Assembly: GCA_030704615.1 (NCBI GenBank)
Contig: CM060733.1
Location: 31,372,001-31,436,000, forward strand
From: Takakia lepidozioides
Lineage: Eukaryota > Streptophyta > Takakiopsida > Takakiales > Takakiaceae
Reading direction: 5' to 3'
Length of the DNA: 64,000 nucleotides
Shown: piece by piece, positions 11,008 to 21,725 of the stretch
Layout of the letters: every line of letters starts with the position of its first letter
Numbering within the stretch: the first letter of the stretch is position 1
Program-made: the position numbers and the translations under genes
Notes under the pieces: model-generated
Seen by the model: the letters and a program-made list of their open reading frames with translations, nothing else
Told to the model about the DNA's origin: nothing
Database searches by the model: none

Positions 11008-11744
11008 ACGAACAAATTGACTGGAAATGAATTGGCTGGAGTGGAACTATCTACATTATTAGAACAAAGAATTACCAATTACTACACTAAATTGCAAGTG
11101 GATGAGATCGGTCGAGTGGTATCAGTTGGAGATGGAATTGCACGTGTTTATGGATCAAACAAGATTCAGGCCGGGGAAATGGTTGAATTTGCCAGCGGTG
11201 TGAAAGGAATGGCTTTGAATCCAGAAAATGAGAATGTAGGAATCGTTATATCTGGTAGTGATACTGCCATTAAAGAAGGAGATATTGTCAAACGCACTGG
11301 ATCTATTGTGGATGTTCTTGTAGGAAAGGCCTTGTTAGGTCGTGTGGTTGATGCGTTAGGAGTACCTATTGATGGAAAATGTGCTTTAAGCGCTGCGGAA
11401 CGAAGACGTGTAGAAGTTAAAGCCCCCGGGATTATTGCACGTAAATCTGTGCACGAACCCATGCAAACGAGATTAAAAGCAGTGGATAGCCTGGTTCCTA
11501 TAGGTCGTGGTCAACGAGAACTTATAATAGGAGACAGACAAACTGGAAAGACTGCTATAGCTATTGTACCATATCGAACCAGAAACAAATCAACGCACAG
11601 GGCACCTCGGATAGTGAAAAATTGTATTGTGTGTATGTAGCGATTGGACAGAAACGTTCAACCGTGGCACAATTAGTTAAGATTCCTTCAGAAGCGGGCG
11701 CTTTAGAATATCGCATTATCGCAGCAGCCACTGCTCCGGATCCG
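11008..11744 (+). pseudogene. atp1: atp1 5' part, unit 3
   Basis: ACG start at 11008, the same internal one-base loss and the same break at GATCCG. This is the last atp1 copy; the fourth unit is cut before atp1. Confidence 0.9.
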
Positions 11745-12441
11745 TCCAACTATTACCATCCGGCGAACTCTAAACACCGATGTATAACGTGCTTGAGCTA
11801 CATACTACGTACCTCACTGGCCAAAGCATATGCGACCAAATTTCGACTAAGCAGCACCGCAGCTGAGGTGTTTGCCAAGGGTGATAGAGACCCGTCAAAC
11901 CCGATTAAGGCTAAGAAGAGCCATGCCATGGCAGGAGGCGCACCCTTGCGAGACGGGGTCTTTTTGGGTACAAGACCACTTCGTTCGCGTAGCGGGCCAG
12001 GGTTGTCCCAGCCATTCCCTATACCATACGCGATATGGTTAAATACTGCTACCCGACACCAAACCGCTAGCCAAGAACTGGCAACCGCGGGGGGCAAAGT
12101 CCGCTTGAATCGCAAAGCCCATTCCCTTACGAAAGTTACCATGAAAAGCAATACAAGGGCGCAGCAGTTCTGGAAGCCATATGTGCTAGTTCTGGCCATA
12201 ACGCCAGGCCGCGGGTGCTCCATGTACGGTGGTTCCCGGGAAAAAAATATATTATTATTTTTTGCCTACCCCTGTGCCAAAACTGTCATAGGGAAGCACA
12301 CGGTTAGAGGCATACGATTGTGAACAACCATAGGTAAACTTGTGTGATGGGTAACCATCTCGCACGGTTCGGAGAGCACTTTGTTATATCGCGAGAGTGC
12401 ACGGAGAAACTGCGGCTCTGCGATGGAACTCTCGACCCTAC
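11745..12441 (+). other. Chimeric intron-like segment (unit 3 to 4)
   Basis: Copy of 7196-7893 with one G fewer in the run near 11966 and the domain V deletion at about 12342. Confidence 0.6.
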
Positions 12442-12782
12442 GTATTCAGTATAACTCACGCATTCGTGTACAAACCAGTGTAGACGAAATAACTCCAATT
12501 CGTTCGGTAGTCAGTATATTTCCATCAGCCGGCCGGTGGGAGCGAGAAGTGTGGGATATGTTTGGTGTGTATTTTTCCAATCATCCTGATTTACGCCGTA
12601 TATCAACAGATTATGGTTTTGAGGGTCATCCATTACGAAAAGACCTTCTTTCAAGTGGATATGTGGAAGTACGTTATGATGATTCAGAGAAACGTGTGGT
12701 TTCTGAACCTATCGAGATGACTCAAGAATTTCGCTATTTTGATTTCGCTAGTCCTTGGGAACAAAAGTCGCGTAGTGAGTGA
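12442..12782 (+). pseudogene. nad9: nad9 3' exon, unit 4
   Basis: Fourth and last copy of the exon. It is followed by a truncated spacer (12783-13184) that stops in its poly-C run and joins the right inverted-repeat arm. Confidence 0.9.
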
Positions 12783-13183
12783 CAAATCGAATGGAAAGTA
12801 AGCAAAAAATGCTTACAGCCATCTCGAGAATATGCAATTCCGTAGTAATTGCATGCTTGGCTCGGTTCTGCGGCAAGCCGAATAATCCGCTTTGCCTGTT
12901 CGAACCAACCCCGGTCTTTCCAAGCCGAAACAGCGGGAGTGTTGACCCTTCGTGAAAACGCCGCGCTCGGGTGATGGGGGTTCGAGAGAAGAAAGTGGGC
13001 CTCCGCTACTTCATTGGCTTAACGAAGAAAGGTGGAGAGAAGAAAAAAAAAAATTTCTTGCTGCGCCAAAACATCCCCAAAATTTTTTTGGCTACGCCCT
13101 AAAAAATTCTTTTTTTTTCGCGTCTTCTCTTCCCCTTTCGTTTTATTGGCCTCAAGGAGCTCGGCCAACCCCCCCCCCCCCCC

Positions 13184-14087
13184 CAAAATGATCCTCAACC
13201 AGAATCCTTTAGAAGGAAGCATAATACAAAAGTTTCATCTAGTATGAATCTAGTGGTCTTTTCCTTATGTAGCTCAGAAAGAAAGAACACGCTGAGAGGT
13301 GCAAAGGAGAGGTTGAGGCAGTGCAACGTGCTGGAACGGGTAAGGCACTGGCCCCTACTTTAGCGGCTGCAGTTCAGCCTGGTCTTGCCCGGACGTTGCC
13401 TACCCAGGTTCTCTTCCACCTGTTAAATTGCAGATCCTATCTACCAGCCACTAGATTTGCATCGATAAGATTTCAGACATGCAGCTCATGTGACGGAGCG
13501 CTATAGTTGCAGATGAGATGTGGGTGCAGGAGATATGGAGCCCTGCAAGTTGGCGAAGTATTGCCGGGATCGACCCAAGGCCATGAGCGGGAAGTAGTGT
13601 CGGTACATGTGATATCGCAGCATGAATGCTCGGCTCATCTCTTTGCCCTGTTGCACCTACGAGCTGTTCGATCGCAGGTCCACATTACCACCTCCTGCAT
13701 ACCCAGGAAATCCTGTGCCTGTGAAGTATTCCTCGTGCCATGAGCCCTCGCTAGTTTGTGTGCGCACAAGATAGTCCACTCCGTTTCTGATCGGTTGAAG
13801 ATAAGCGGCTGAGCCTTGAGCCAGTAAAGCCATCAGTGCCCACCCGGTTTGTGACGGAGTGCTGGGACCCACGCCGCGCAAGGTTTGGTCAACGTAAGAA
13901 GCACAAGATTCACCCCATCCGCCGTCTTCGTTTTGGTGGGCCACCAGCCAGCTGCAAGCTTTCCGCACATACGGGGATTCCATGCTCTCGCCGACGGCTT
14001 CCAGTGCGGGCAACACGCAGCCGACGCCGTAGATGTGGTTCACACCCCACCGACCAAACCAGCTGCCATCTTGCTCTTGCTCCGCTC
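13184..14087 (-). repeat. Inverted repeat, right arm
   Basis: Reverse complement of 1-904. The inner end (13184) is directly fused to the poly-C run of the truncated mitochondrial unit. Cyclase sequence continues beyond 14087, so the repeat may extend outside the window on the left side. Confidence 0.95.
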
Positions 14088-14421
14088 GGATGTATTTCAC
14101 AGCACCGGCAACCAAGGGGTCCTTCATGGTGCGTCCCAACATACCAAGAGCTTGCACAACATGCGCCGTCACGTCCACTGACGGCGGGTCAAGAACCTCC
14201 CCGAAATCGCAGAATGGGAGCATGCATAGCAACTGGTTGATGTTGTCTTTGTCGAACGCGGCCCATGCACCGTTGCTACACACCATGCCAGTGATCCAAC
14301 CAAGAGCCCGCTCCAAGGCCATCGTTACCCGTTTCACGTCAGGGTAGGAGGCCGCAGTGCCCAGCACGATTATCGTATAAACGCAAATCGGATGCTTCGA
14401 TGCATGAGAGTTAGTCCTCAC
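13501..14421 (-). pseudogene. Squalene-hopene cyclase, C-terminal part, second copy with premature stop
   Basis: Same protein as the copy at 3-587 but reaching further upstream: GWITGMVCSNGAWAAFDKDN, then LPFCDFGEVLDPPSVDVTAHVV, both typical of the cyclase core, then the three QW motifs. A G-to-A change at 13659 makes TAG at 13657-13659 in place of the Gln codon of the other copy, removing about 52 residues including YHMYRHYFP. The first residues of the open frame (MRTNSHASKHPICVY) are probably intronic; the true exon start is unclear. Either a recent pseudogene or a base error in a duplicated assembly segment. Confidence 0.8.
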
Positions 14422-14424
14422 AAA

Positions 14425-15275
14425 ACACTTTAGCTAACCATCATAACCCCACTTCTATGTTAGTGGATACATTCTACTTCACACCAAGCTGATTCTCGTG
14501 CTCACTTCAGAATGATAATAATCTCCATGCTTTATTACAAGCAGAAACATAAGCTAGTACCAAAAGTCTGAGAGAGATGACTATGCGCAACCACTTGTCT
14601 TATATCTGGTATGATGACTTGGTCTTATCTACGCCACCACTCCACATGATTATTTAATAACTAGACCCCAAAACTTAATCAGCTGCAACCTTAGGCTTGA
14701 AGACTTAGTGACCACCGGGTATTATTCCTCTCTGTGCCACAGGCTTGATTGTTGCTAAATACATCTTAAGGCGACGTGTACCTCCTTCTATCCACCCTTT
14801 TTCTTAGTGCCACCTAATATTATTGTGGCCACTTTACCCACTAAATCACCGCTAAGTCCTTTGTCTTATTTCTGCAGTATCATCCCCATGTGATGAAGAA
14901 TCAACTTTTTCATTGGTGCTTTCATCGCCCTGTCATCCTGCTAGCTCGTCATCCATCCACTAATGCCAATTAGTGATCTCACCCCTATTTGTCATCCAAT
15001 TTTCTCACCGTCCATCCGCTGATGAAAATTTGTCAATTTCATCCTGTTAACTCCAATGATAAATTGCGATTTCGTCCAACTAGCCCGCCATCATTCCTTA
15101 AGCACAAAACCCCAATTTCCTTGTCTTGCCCATGGGGTTCTCCCGTGTTTCACTCATTACCTCCTTTTGACTCATAGATGTAAGTACTCCCTTCTTTGGC
15201 TAGCTGGCCCTCCAGCCAACGCTTCACTCAAATATGCAGGTGCTTCACGTCTCGCCTCGCTCTGTTTCATCGCTT
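14425..15275. other. Non-coding stretch next to Ty3/gypsy element 1
   Basis: No gene seen. It sits where the 3' LTR of the minus-strand element to the right would be expected, but I cannot find matching termini or a second copy. GTCATCC-like words recur between 14930 and 15100. Confidence 0.35.
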
Positions 15276-16300
15276 TTATGCTGCGTCTTCCAGAATGCAT
15301 ACTCGTTCGTCTTCCTTCTTGGTACGGTCAGTGTGCTTGTCTATATAGCCTTGAAAGGAGTATGGACCTTCCCAAGATGTCTCCATGTTCTTCTTTTTGC
15401 CAGGCTTGAGCACCATCACCAATGCGCCTTCCTTCAGCTCAGTGAGTGCTTTCCCTCTTGATTTCCTGGTTGCATAAGCTTTCTGCTGTGCCCTTTGTGC
15501 TACATCAACATTCTCTCTCAATGTGCCCTCTAGCTCTTGTATGAATGTCATCTTCTCCTCAATCATTCTGTGCATTGCTCCATTAATTCGGAAATTTGCC
15601 GAAATTTGTTGTCTGCTCCCAACCTCATCGCTTGTCCTGTCATCACCATGTATGGTGAAAAATTGGTTGAGGCCTGTATGCCCACTCTGTACCCAAACGT
15701 CGCCTTGTAAAGGGCTCTGTCCCACTCTTTGTTTCCCTATGTACTTAGTGTGATCATGCTTTCCTTGAGTGATCGAATTAATCTCTCCACCATCCCGTTG
15801 CACTGAGGCCAATAAGGGGCTGATCTCTCATGTTTGACCCCAAACTTCTTGCAGGTGACTTCGAAATCTTTCGTCCACTCCGACCCGTGGTCTGTGAGCA
15901 CCAAATTTGGTACCCCGTAGTGGTACATGACCTGTTCTTCAAAGAAGCAAGCTGCCAATTTTGAGGTATGATCTGCTACTGCACTCACCTCTATCCACTT
16001 TGAAAAATGATCCACTGCGATTAACGCGTATTTATTGCCTTCACTCGAAACTGGCAGTGGCCCTGCTATGTCCAATGTGATTCTATAGAATATATCCTTG
16101 ATCGGTATGCTTTGTAGTTCTTTTGTCCCTGATCGTAATGGTGTGGGGTTCTTCGCGATTTGGCATTTGAAGCATGTGCGTAGCATCTGTCTGATGGTGT
16201 GGGTGAGGTTATGCTAAAAGAAACGTTTGCAGACCTCCATCTGCACCCTCTTGACCCCATAGTGTCCAATTTCTTCATGTATCCCTCAAATTATATTCTC
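15276..16300 (-). pseudogene. Integrase and C-terminal domain of gypsy element 1
   Basis: The zinc-binding end appears as CFKCQIAK. The catalytic core has TLDIAGPLP, DHFSKWIE, LTDHGSEW and NGMVERLIRS, giving the DDE residues. The C-terminal part (15276-15812) is helical, then has ALVMVLKPGKKKNMETSWEGPY, a retroviral-type DNA-binding fold. A frameshift sits near 15770. I see no clear chromodomain. Confidence 0.8.
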
Positions 16301-16430
16301 TCTTATACTCTTGCCAGGTACCCACTTGTCGTTGAACATGAGCTTCCCTGCCACCAACTGATATCCTGCTGTTCTTTTCATGATTCGCTTGATCTCACCA
16401 TCATCCAGGTAATCGCTTGGCTGTCCAAAT

Positions 16431-19129
16431 GTGATCAGATGCATTGCTTGTATGTCATCCAGTATGTCCGCACTTCTTTCTTCTCTCCGCTCTCCAATGT
16501 CATCACACTCCCACTGTTCTTGTTCTGTGTCTGCTGCTTGTAGTAAACTTACTTACATCTCTCTTGTAATAGGGCTCCTCTTTTTGCTCACTGCAATGGC
16601 CAGCAACTCGTCTTCTTCCTGTGACTGTATCTCCTCTCCCGCTTCATCGTTGTATTTGGACTCCAAGGAGTATTCTTTGCCCCTGCCCCCATTCTTCATT
16701 GGTGTCATCATGATCATCCCTTCCACTGATTTGTTCCTGCTCCTGCCTGTAATTCTCATTGTCTGTTTCCTGCCCATGTTCACTTTCTTCCTTGTTTTGT
16801 TCTCCATCTTGGTCTTGTGCTTCCATCCCCTGACTCCTTGTCATCACCATGTTTATTCTAGGTGTATCATCCCCCATCCTAATGTCAAGCAACCTCTACA
16901 ACACTTGGTTTTCGTCCATTCGGGTCTGGCATTGTTCCCCTTGGTGGTTTGGACTACAATACCAGCAGGCCCTTCGCTGATCTGGATTCTTTGGTCTGAC
17001 AGGGTTTGGCTCTTCTTTTGGAGCTTCATTACTGCTGCATATCCCTCGCTGTGGCTTCCTCCACATGCCGTTTACCTTGGCAAGTTTCCACCCATCCGGC
17101 TGTCCATCACCTTCTTCTCCTTCCATTTGAACTACCCACTTCAGCCCTGTTGGATCGGGTCTCTCCTCATCAACCCATTCCCAACATTGTAGTTTCACTG
17201 TTTCCCTTCACATTTGTTGCTCTTGGTGCTTGTTGGCTGATCGAGGCAGCTCTCCTTTTTGCAGTTCAAGTTCTCTTCCATCTCCCCACTCTGTAAAAAT
17301 TCCAGTTCTCCGTTGACACCTTGGTGGTTGTATGCTCACATGGGTTTCTCCTGTCTTGTTGTTATCATGACTGTCTGTCCTGGCTTTGTCTGTAACCTCA
17401 CTTTGCTGCATATCTATTGTATGCATATTCAATCCTTTCTCACTGGACATCCTTACTGAGCCTGAAAAAAACTGAGTACTCTGACTTTCTTCCCTCAATT
17501 CTCTTACAATCAATCCCTCTAATTGGTGCCATCCTTTCTCTCTTGGCTTCATGGTGGTCACATCAGCTAAATCATCCAACTCTACATCTTTCCCTTTATG
17601 CCCATGCTGACCTATTTCAGCTGCATTCTTGACTATCTCCCCACTGCTTGTTCCTTCTTCACACAGTTGCCTTTCAGTGTTTGATTGTTGTCTGCCTTGT
17701 TGGATTGCAGGAGTTATTTACTGTTGATCCATTTCTTCATTCAATTTCGTCTGTAATCTGTTGTTGCTGAATTGTTTGTGTCCAGGCGCTCTGGCTTGCT
17801 CATTCCCACTGCTGTCTTTGACCATCAACAATGCTAGGTCATGCGTCCCCATTTTGTTGTAATCACTGCTACTTCCCTTCATTGTGGTTGCACGTTCCAT
17901 CTCCTGCTGATCTTCCCTTGTTTTTGGCTTTTGTTGACACCCCACATTTTTACTTTCACCACTTCTCTCTCTTGCACTACTCTACCCTGTTCTTGCTGAT
18001 GGTGTCTTTGTTTGTGTGACAACGGGTTGGTACTTTTCCTGTCCAGCCTCTTCCCATCGATGGCTGCCTCTCCCACTCTCTTCTTCCTGCAGATAAGGTG
18101 GGTCTAGCTTTGTTGTCTCATCTCCTTTAGTGCCTTTGTTGTTTGGTGTTTCTGCCTCATCATCACTTGCATTGGCTGCTTTCCCGTTGTTCGCCCTTTC
18201 CATACATATCTGTTTTCCATTTTCTAATTGGTGTGTCTTTTCTTTAATTGCAGGGCTTGTTCGCTGCTCAATCTCTTCTGCATTCAATCCTCCCTTTGGA
18301 TTACTGCTCTTGTACTTCAACTGCCCCAAGGCTGTGGTGCACACATTCTTGTTGTTCTCATATAGTCTGAAAAAAGATACATCTCCCACTTTTCTTCCTT
18401 GATAGTGTTGCTGCTTATCTTCATGTTGTATGCAAGCTCCAAGCAATGCTCGTCCTGCCTTGATCCCACTTTCTCAACACCCATGCCAACTGCACTTCCA
18501 TGATTCACCTCCGTCTCCTCTGATTGTTCCATGCTTAATGATCGTGTCTGTCTTGTTACATTTGCAGGGCTGGTCTCCTGTTCAGCTCTATTCACTTGCA
18601 CATCCTCCTGTCGTAGCCCCTTTTCTTGCAACCCCCAAAGAGATAAGTCTGCCCTCTCTGTCTTACTCCCTAATTTCCCTTCATCAGTGCCTTCAAGTGT
18701 CCTCTTGGAACCTCTCATGCCCTCAATTTGGATTAGATCTTCTCGTTGTGCTTGGTCTGCAGTACTGAGTGGCAGTCTATACTTATAGTTGTAATCACTT
18801 TCAGTTTTCTGTCCCACAATGTTGACCCCAGGTAGTAATTCAAACCTGACCCTCTTCTGCTTCAGTTTCCTTTCAGTTATTTTGCATGCAGTTGGAACGA
18901 CATCTTCTACTGTTTCCTTGATGACCTCAAAGTCAAACCCAGTGGTCAAGTCGGTGCCCTTAATATTTCCCAGTTGTCTCCACTCAAGCGGATTTAGACT
19001 TGTTCTAACCTTGAAGGCTACCAAAGTTAGTTCCCTCTTGAACTGCCACAGGGCCAAAACAAAGAGATAGTAATGTACCTCACTCATCTTTGATTTATCC
19101 TCACTGACTTTCCCCTCATGTACCCCCAT
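16431..19129 (-). pseudogene. Extra charged-linker coding region between RNase H and integrase
   Basis: Successive minus frames at 18317-19129, 17982-18446, 17718-17945, 17208-17579, 16896-17198 and 16553-16892 are all rich in Glu, Lys, Gln, Thr and Asn. They share related peptides such as EQETSPANVTRQTRS and EQRTSPAIKEKTHQL, which suggests internal duplication. I recognise no domain. Normal Ty3/gypsy elements have a short linker here, so this is an expansion or a captured repetitive coding segment. Frameshifts separate the pieces. Confidence 0.55.
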
Positions 19130-19287
19130 GACAGTGCTATCAGTCCCTTCAAATGGATCTGCGTGGCACGAGCAGTTCTTGCACTCAATGTGATCTGATC
19201 TCCAATTCCAGATGAGTGTTATTTCCTACCCCTCCCTCTTCAACTCTTTTGCTACAGTCAGTAGTGAAAATTTCAGGGTCACTCTTG

Positions 19288-19976
19288 TCATCTTTGCTGT
19301 CTACCGGAAACCTGCTTAGTGCCTATATTCCCATGTTTCATACCTAGCCTATGCTGGATTTTGAAGTCAAAATCTTGCAGCATCATAATCCACCTTCCAC
19401 GTCTTCCATAGGCAACACTGATAGTAGCCAGCCATTCTAATGGCTGTGCGCACAACGAATGATGTACCATACAAAGTACTGACGGAAGTGAATGATGTCC
19501 CAAACTAGGGCATAGCATTCACCCTCCATAGGATGATAGTTTTTTTGGACTTTTGACAAAACTTTGCTTGCATAGGCTATGACATGTTCCTTTCTACCTT
19601 CCTTCTGTGACAGAATTGCCCCAACCCCTTTCTTGGACCAATCCACATCCAAAATAAAAGGTTTAGAGAAGTCAGGTCTTATCAGTATCGGTGCCTGCAA
19701 CATCTTCAATTTCAAAGCCTCAAATGCGTTATGTGCTTGGTGATTCCATGAGAATGCTTGGTCCTTCTTTGTAAGATCAAACAAAGGTACTGCCGTGTGC
19801 GCATACTCTTTCACATAGGGCCTGTAATATGTTGTCAGCCCCAGATAGCTTTTCACAGCAGTTACACTCCTTGGAATGGGAAATTCCTGAATGGCTTGCA
19901 CTTTTCGAGGGTCAGGCCTCACCCCTTTTCGACTCACAACATGTCCCAAGAAAGCTAGCTTCATTGCCAAACTCAC
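19288..19976 (-). pseudogene. RT connection and RNase H of gypsy element 1
   Basis: Reads LGHVVSRKGVRPDP, YLGLTTYYRPYVK, FILDVDWSKKGVGAILSQ and HPMEGECYALVW, a gypsy-type RNase H. The frame is lost at its C-terminal end near 19440. Confidence 0.8.
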
Positions 19977-20738
19977 ATTTGTCAGGATTCAACCTGAGAT
20001 TGTAATCTCGTATCCTTTGTAACACCCCCATGATGTGATTGACATGGCTGTCCCAGCAAGGACTATGTATATTAATGTCATCCACAAAGACTTTGACATG
20101 GTCCTTGATCTCTTGTGATAACATCATGTTCATGGTTTGCTGAAATGTTGCAGTGGCGTTCTTCAACCCAAAGGGCATAACTAGCCATTCATACAGCCCC
20201 CTCTTTGCAGTCTTTTTAACATCTCCTCTCTCATCTTTATTTGCCAGAACCCACTCTGCAGATCTACTGTAGTGAACCATTGGGACTTTCCTAGTTGCTG
20301 AAGTACATCTTGTACCAACGGCATTGGGTAGGAATCTTGCCTGGTTTGCGCATTCAAAGGCCTAAAATCCCCGCAAAACCGCTTACTACCATCCTTCTTT
20401 GGTGCAACAGTGACTGGGCATGAATATTCCGATGAGCTCTCTCTCATCTTGCCTTGTTGAATTAGAATGTCAATCTGTTTCTGCACCTCTCCTTCTTCCC
20501 ATTCTGACAGACGGCTTGGCTGACTTCGGTAGGGTGGAAAGCCTTGCTTGTCAATGGAGTGTTCAGCTTTGGTGCAGATTCCTAGATCAGCTTTAGTTAG
20601 AGCAAATGCTGCCTGATTTTCCTTTATGATCTCCAGCAGCTGATCCCTTTGCTCTAAACTTAGTCTTGGATTGATTTGTAGCCTCCTTTTCAGCTGACTC
20701 CAGCGATCATCCTCATAGCTTGGTGTAGTATGTGTCAT
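19912..20738 (-). pseudogene. Reverse transcriptase of gypsy element 1
   Basis: RT blocks in order: VAPKKDGSKRFCGDFRPLN, FTTVDLQSGFWQI, MPFGLKNATATFQ and the catalytic FVDD (near 20075), then LRLNPDKCEF. A frameshift near 20230 separates FWQIKMREE from the next block. Confidence 0.85.
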
Positions 20739-20982
20739 CTGGTGTGCTCTCTAGATGTTTTACTGCCATGAATATCCTTTGGGTTTCTTGTTCCTGGTGC
20801 CTCACAATCTTTTCCCAGTCCAGATAATCATCATCTGAGTCGATCTCATCCAGCATTTCAGCTACATAAGCATGTACATAGGTCCTCTCATCAACATCTG
20901 AGCTATAGCATCATAGGCCTCTGTCTCTATTCGCTCCATTGAGCCATCGTCAGCCAGTTCTTCTTCTGCAGATGTGAGTTTG

Positions 20983-21680
20983 TCAATGAACTCTTCGATT
21001 TCTGACACCAGTAACATCATCTGGATCCTCTTGCTGCTCATTATCATCTGAAGTGCTGCCTTTGTCCTCTTCATCCTGTGAACTGCTCTCACCCTCTTCA
21101 TACTGTGGGATCACAGTGGTCATTGTTCCGTGATTAGATAATGAAATTGAATTGATCTCAGCAGCTTCATCCTCATGAGGTTCTACCCTGAGATGTTCAC
21201 AAAATTCTTGGAATCTGGTTAGGCCCATGTCAACCTGATTTACCGTGTGTAATGGAAAGAACTCCACATCATCCCCAGGCCCATACTTCACTCTCAAGGT
21301 TTCTGTTTCTGTATCCATCGCTGCACCAAACTTCTTTAGAAAATCCAATCCCAGCAGCATGTTGTAACTGTCCGTATTAACCACCATAAAGGATACCTTG
21401 TTCGTTAGCTTCCTCACAGTGATGTGCACGTCATCCAACCTACCCATGGCAGTTTCCACTGCTCCCGAAGCCACCCTATATGACATTTCCTTCTCAATGA
21501 TGACTGACTTCATCAATCCAAGATCACGAACCGTGCTTGCTGCCATAACAGAAACATGGCTCCAGTATCAACTTGTCCCATGACCTGATAGTCTCCAACA
21601 GTCACCAATACATGTAGTGCTCTCACTCTACCATTGTAAGCATATGAGATTGTTGTGGAACCCTTCTTTCCTATTCTTTG
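20983..21680 (-). pseudogene. Retropepsin-like protease of gypsy element 1
   Basis: The active-site stretch QVDTGAM lies near 21558-21575, preceded by a beta-rich segment, followed after a one-base shift by STVRDLGL and then YNMLLGLDFLKKFGA, the usual flap and DFL part. An acidic Ser/Asp/Glu-rich tail leads toward RT. Confidence 0.7.
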
Positions 21681-21725
21681 CACCAATTGTGCTGATCTAG
21701 TTCCAGCCTGATCCAGTTCTCCAAA

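Larger units (their letters stand above)
5361..13184 (+). repeat. Tandem array of a chimeric mitochondrial unit (nad9 3' exon + atp1 5' part)
   Basis: The landmark TAACGCCAGGCCGCGG occurs at 5361, 7651, 9925 and 12199, giving units of 2,290, 2,274 and 2,274 bp and a last partial unit. Each full unit reads: group II intron 3' part, nad9 3' exon, spacer with poly-A and poly-C runs, atp1 5' part, intron-like sequence. Units differ by few substitutions, homopolymer length changes and one 13-bp deletion found in units 2-4 only. The array starts abruptly after nuclear sequence and ends in a poly-C run fused to the right inverted-repeat arm. A nuclear insertion of mitochondrial DNA is most likely; a misassembled mitochondrial read cannot be excluded. 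Confidence 0.9.
15276..21725 (-). mobile_element. Ty3/gypsy retrotransposon 1, decayed, gag and LTRs not found
   Basis: Reading on the minus strand from 21725 to 15276: protease, reverse transcriptase, RNase H, a long unusual linker, integrase, C-terminal domain. The order RT-RH-IN defines Ty3/gypsy. Frames are broken by several shifts. The upstream side stops at about 21712-21725, where it abuts the last exon of a HAD-domain gene, so gag and the 5' LTR are missing. It is not the same family as E1-E5. Confidence 0.85.

Noticed and set aside
15276-15812. Chromodomain at the end of gypsy element 1
   Set aside because: The Trp/Tyr pattern of a chromodomain is not visible; it reads as an ordinary integrase C-terminal fold.
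16431-17192. Plus-strand frame of 253 codons
   Set aside because: Shadow of the minus-strand charged linker; Ser/Leu/Pro-rich composition arises from the reverse of Glu/Lys codons.
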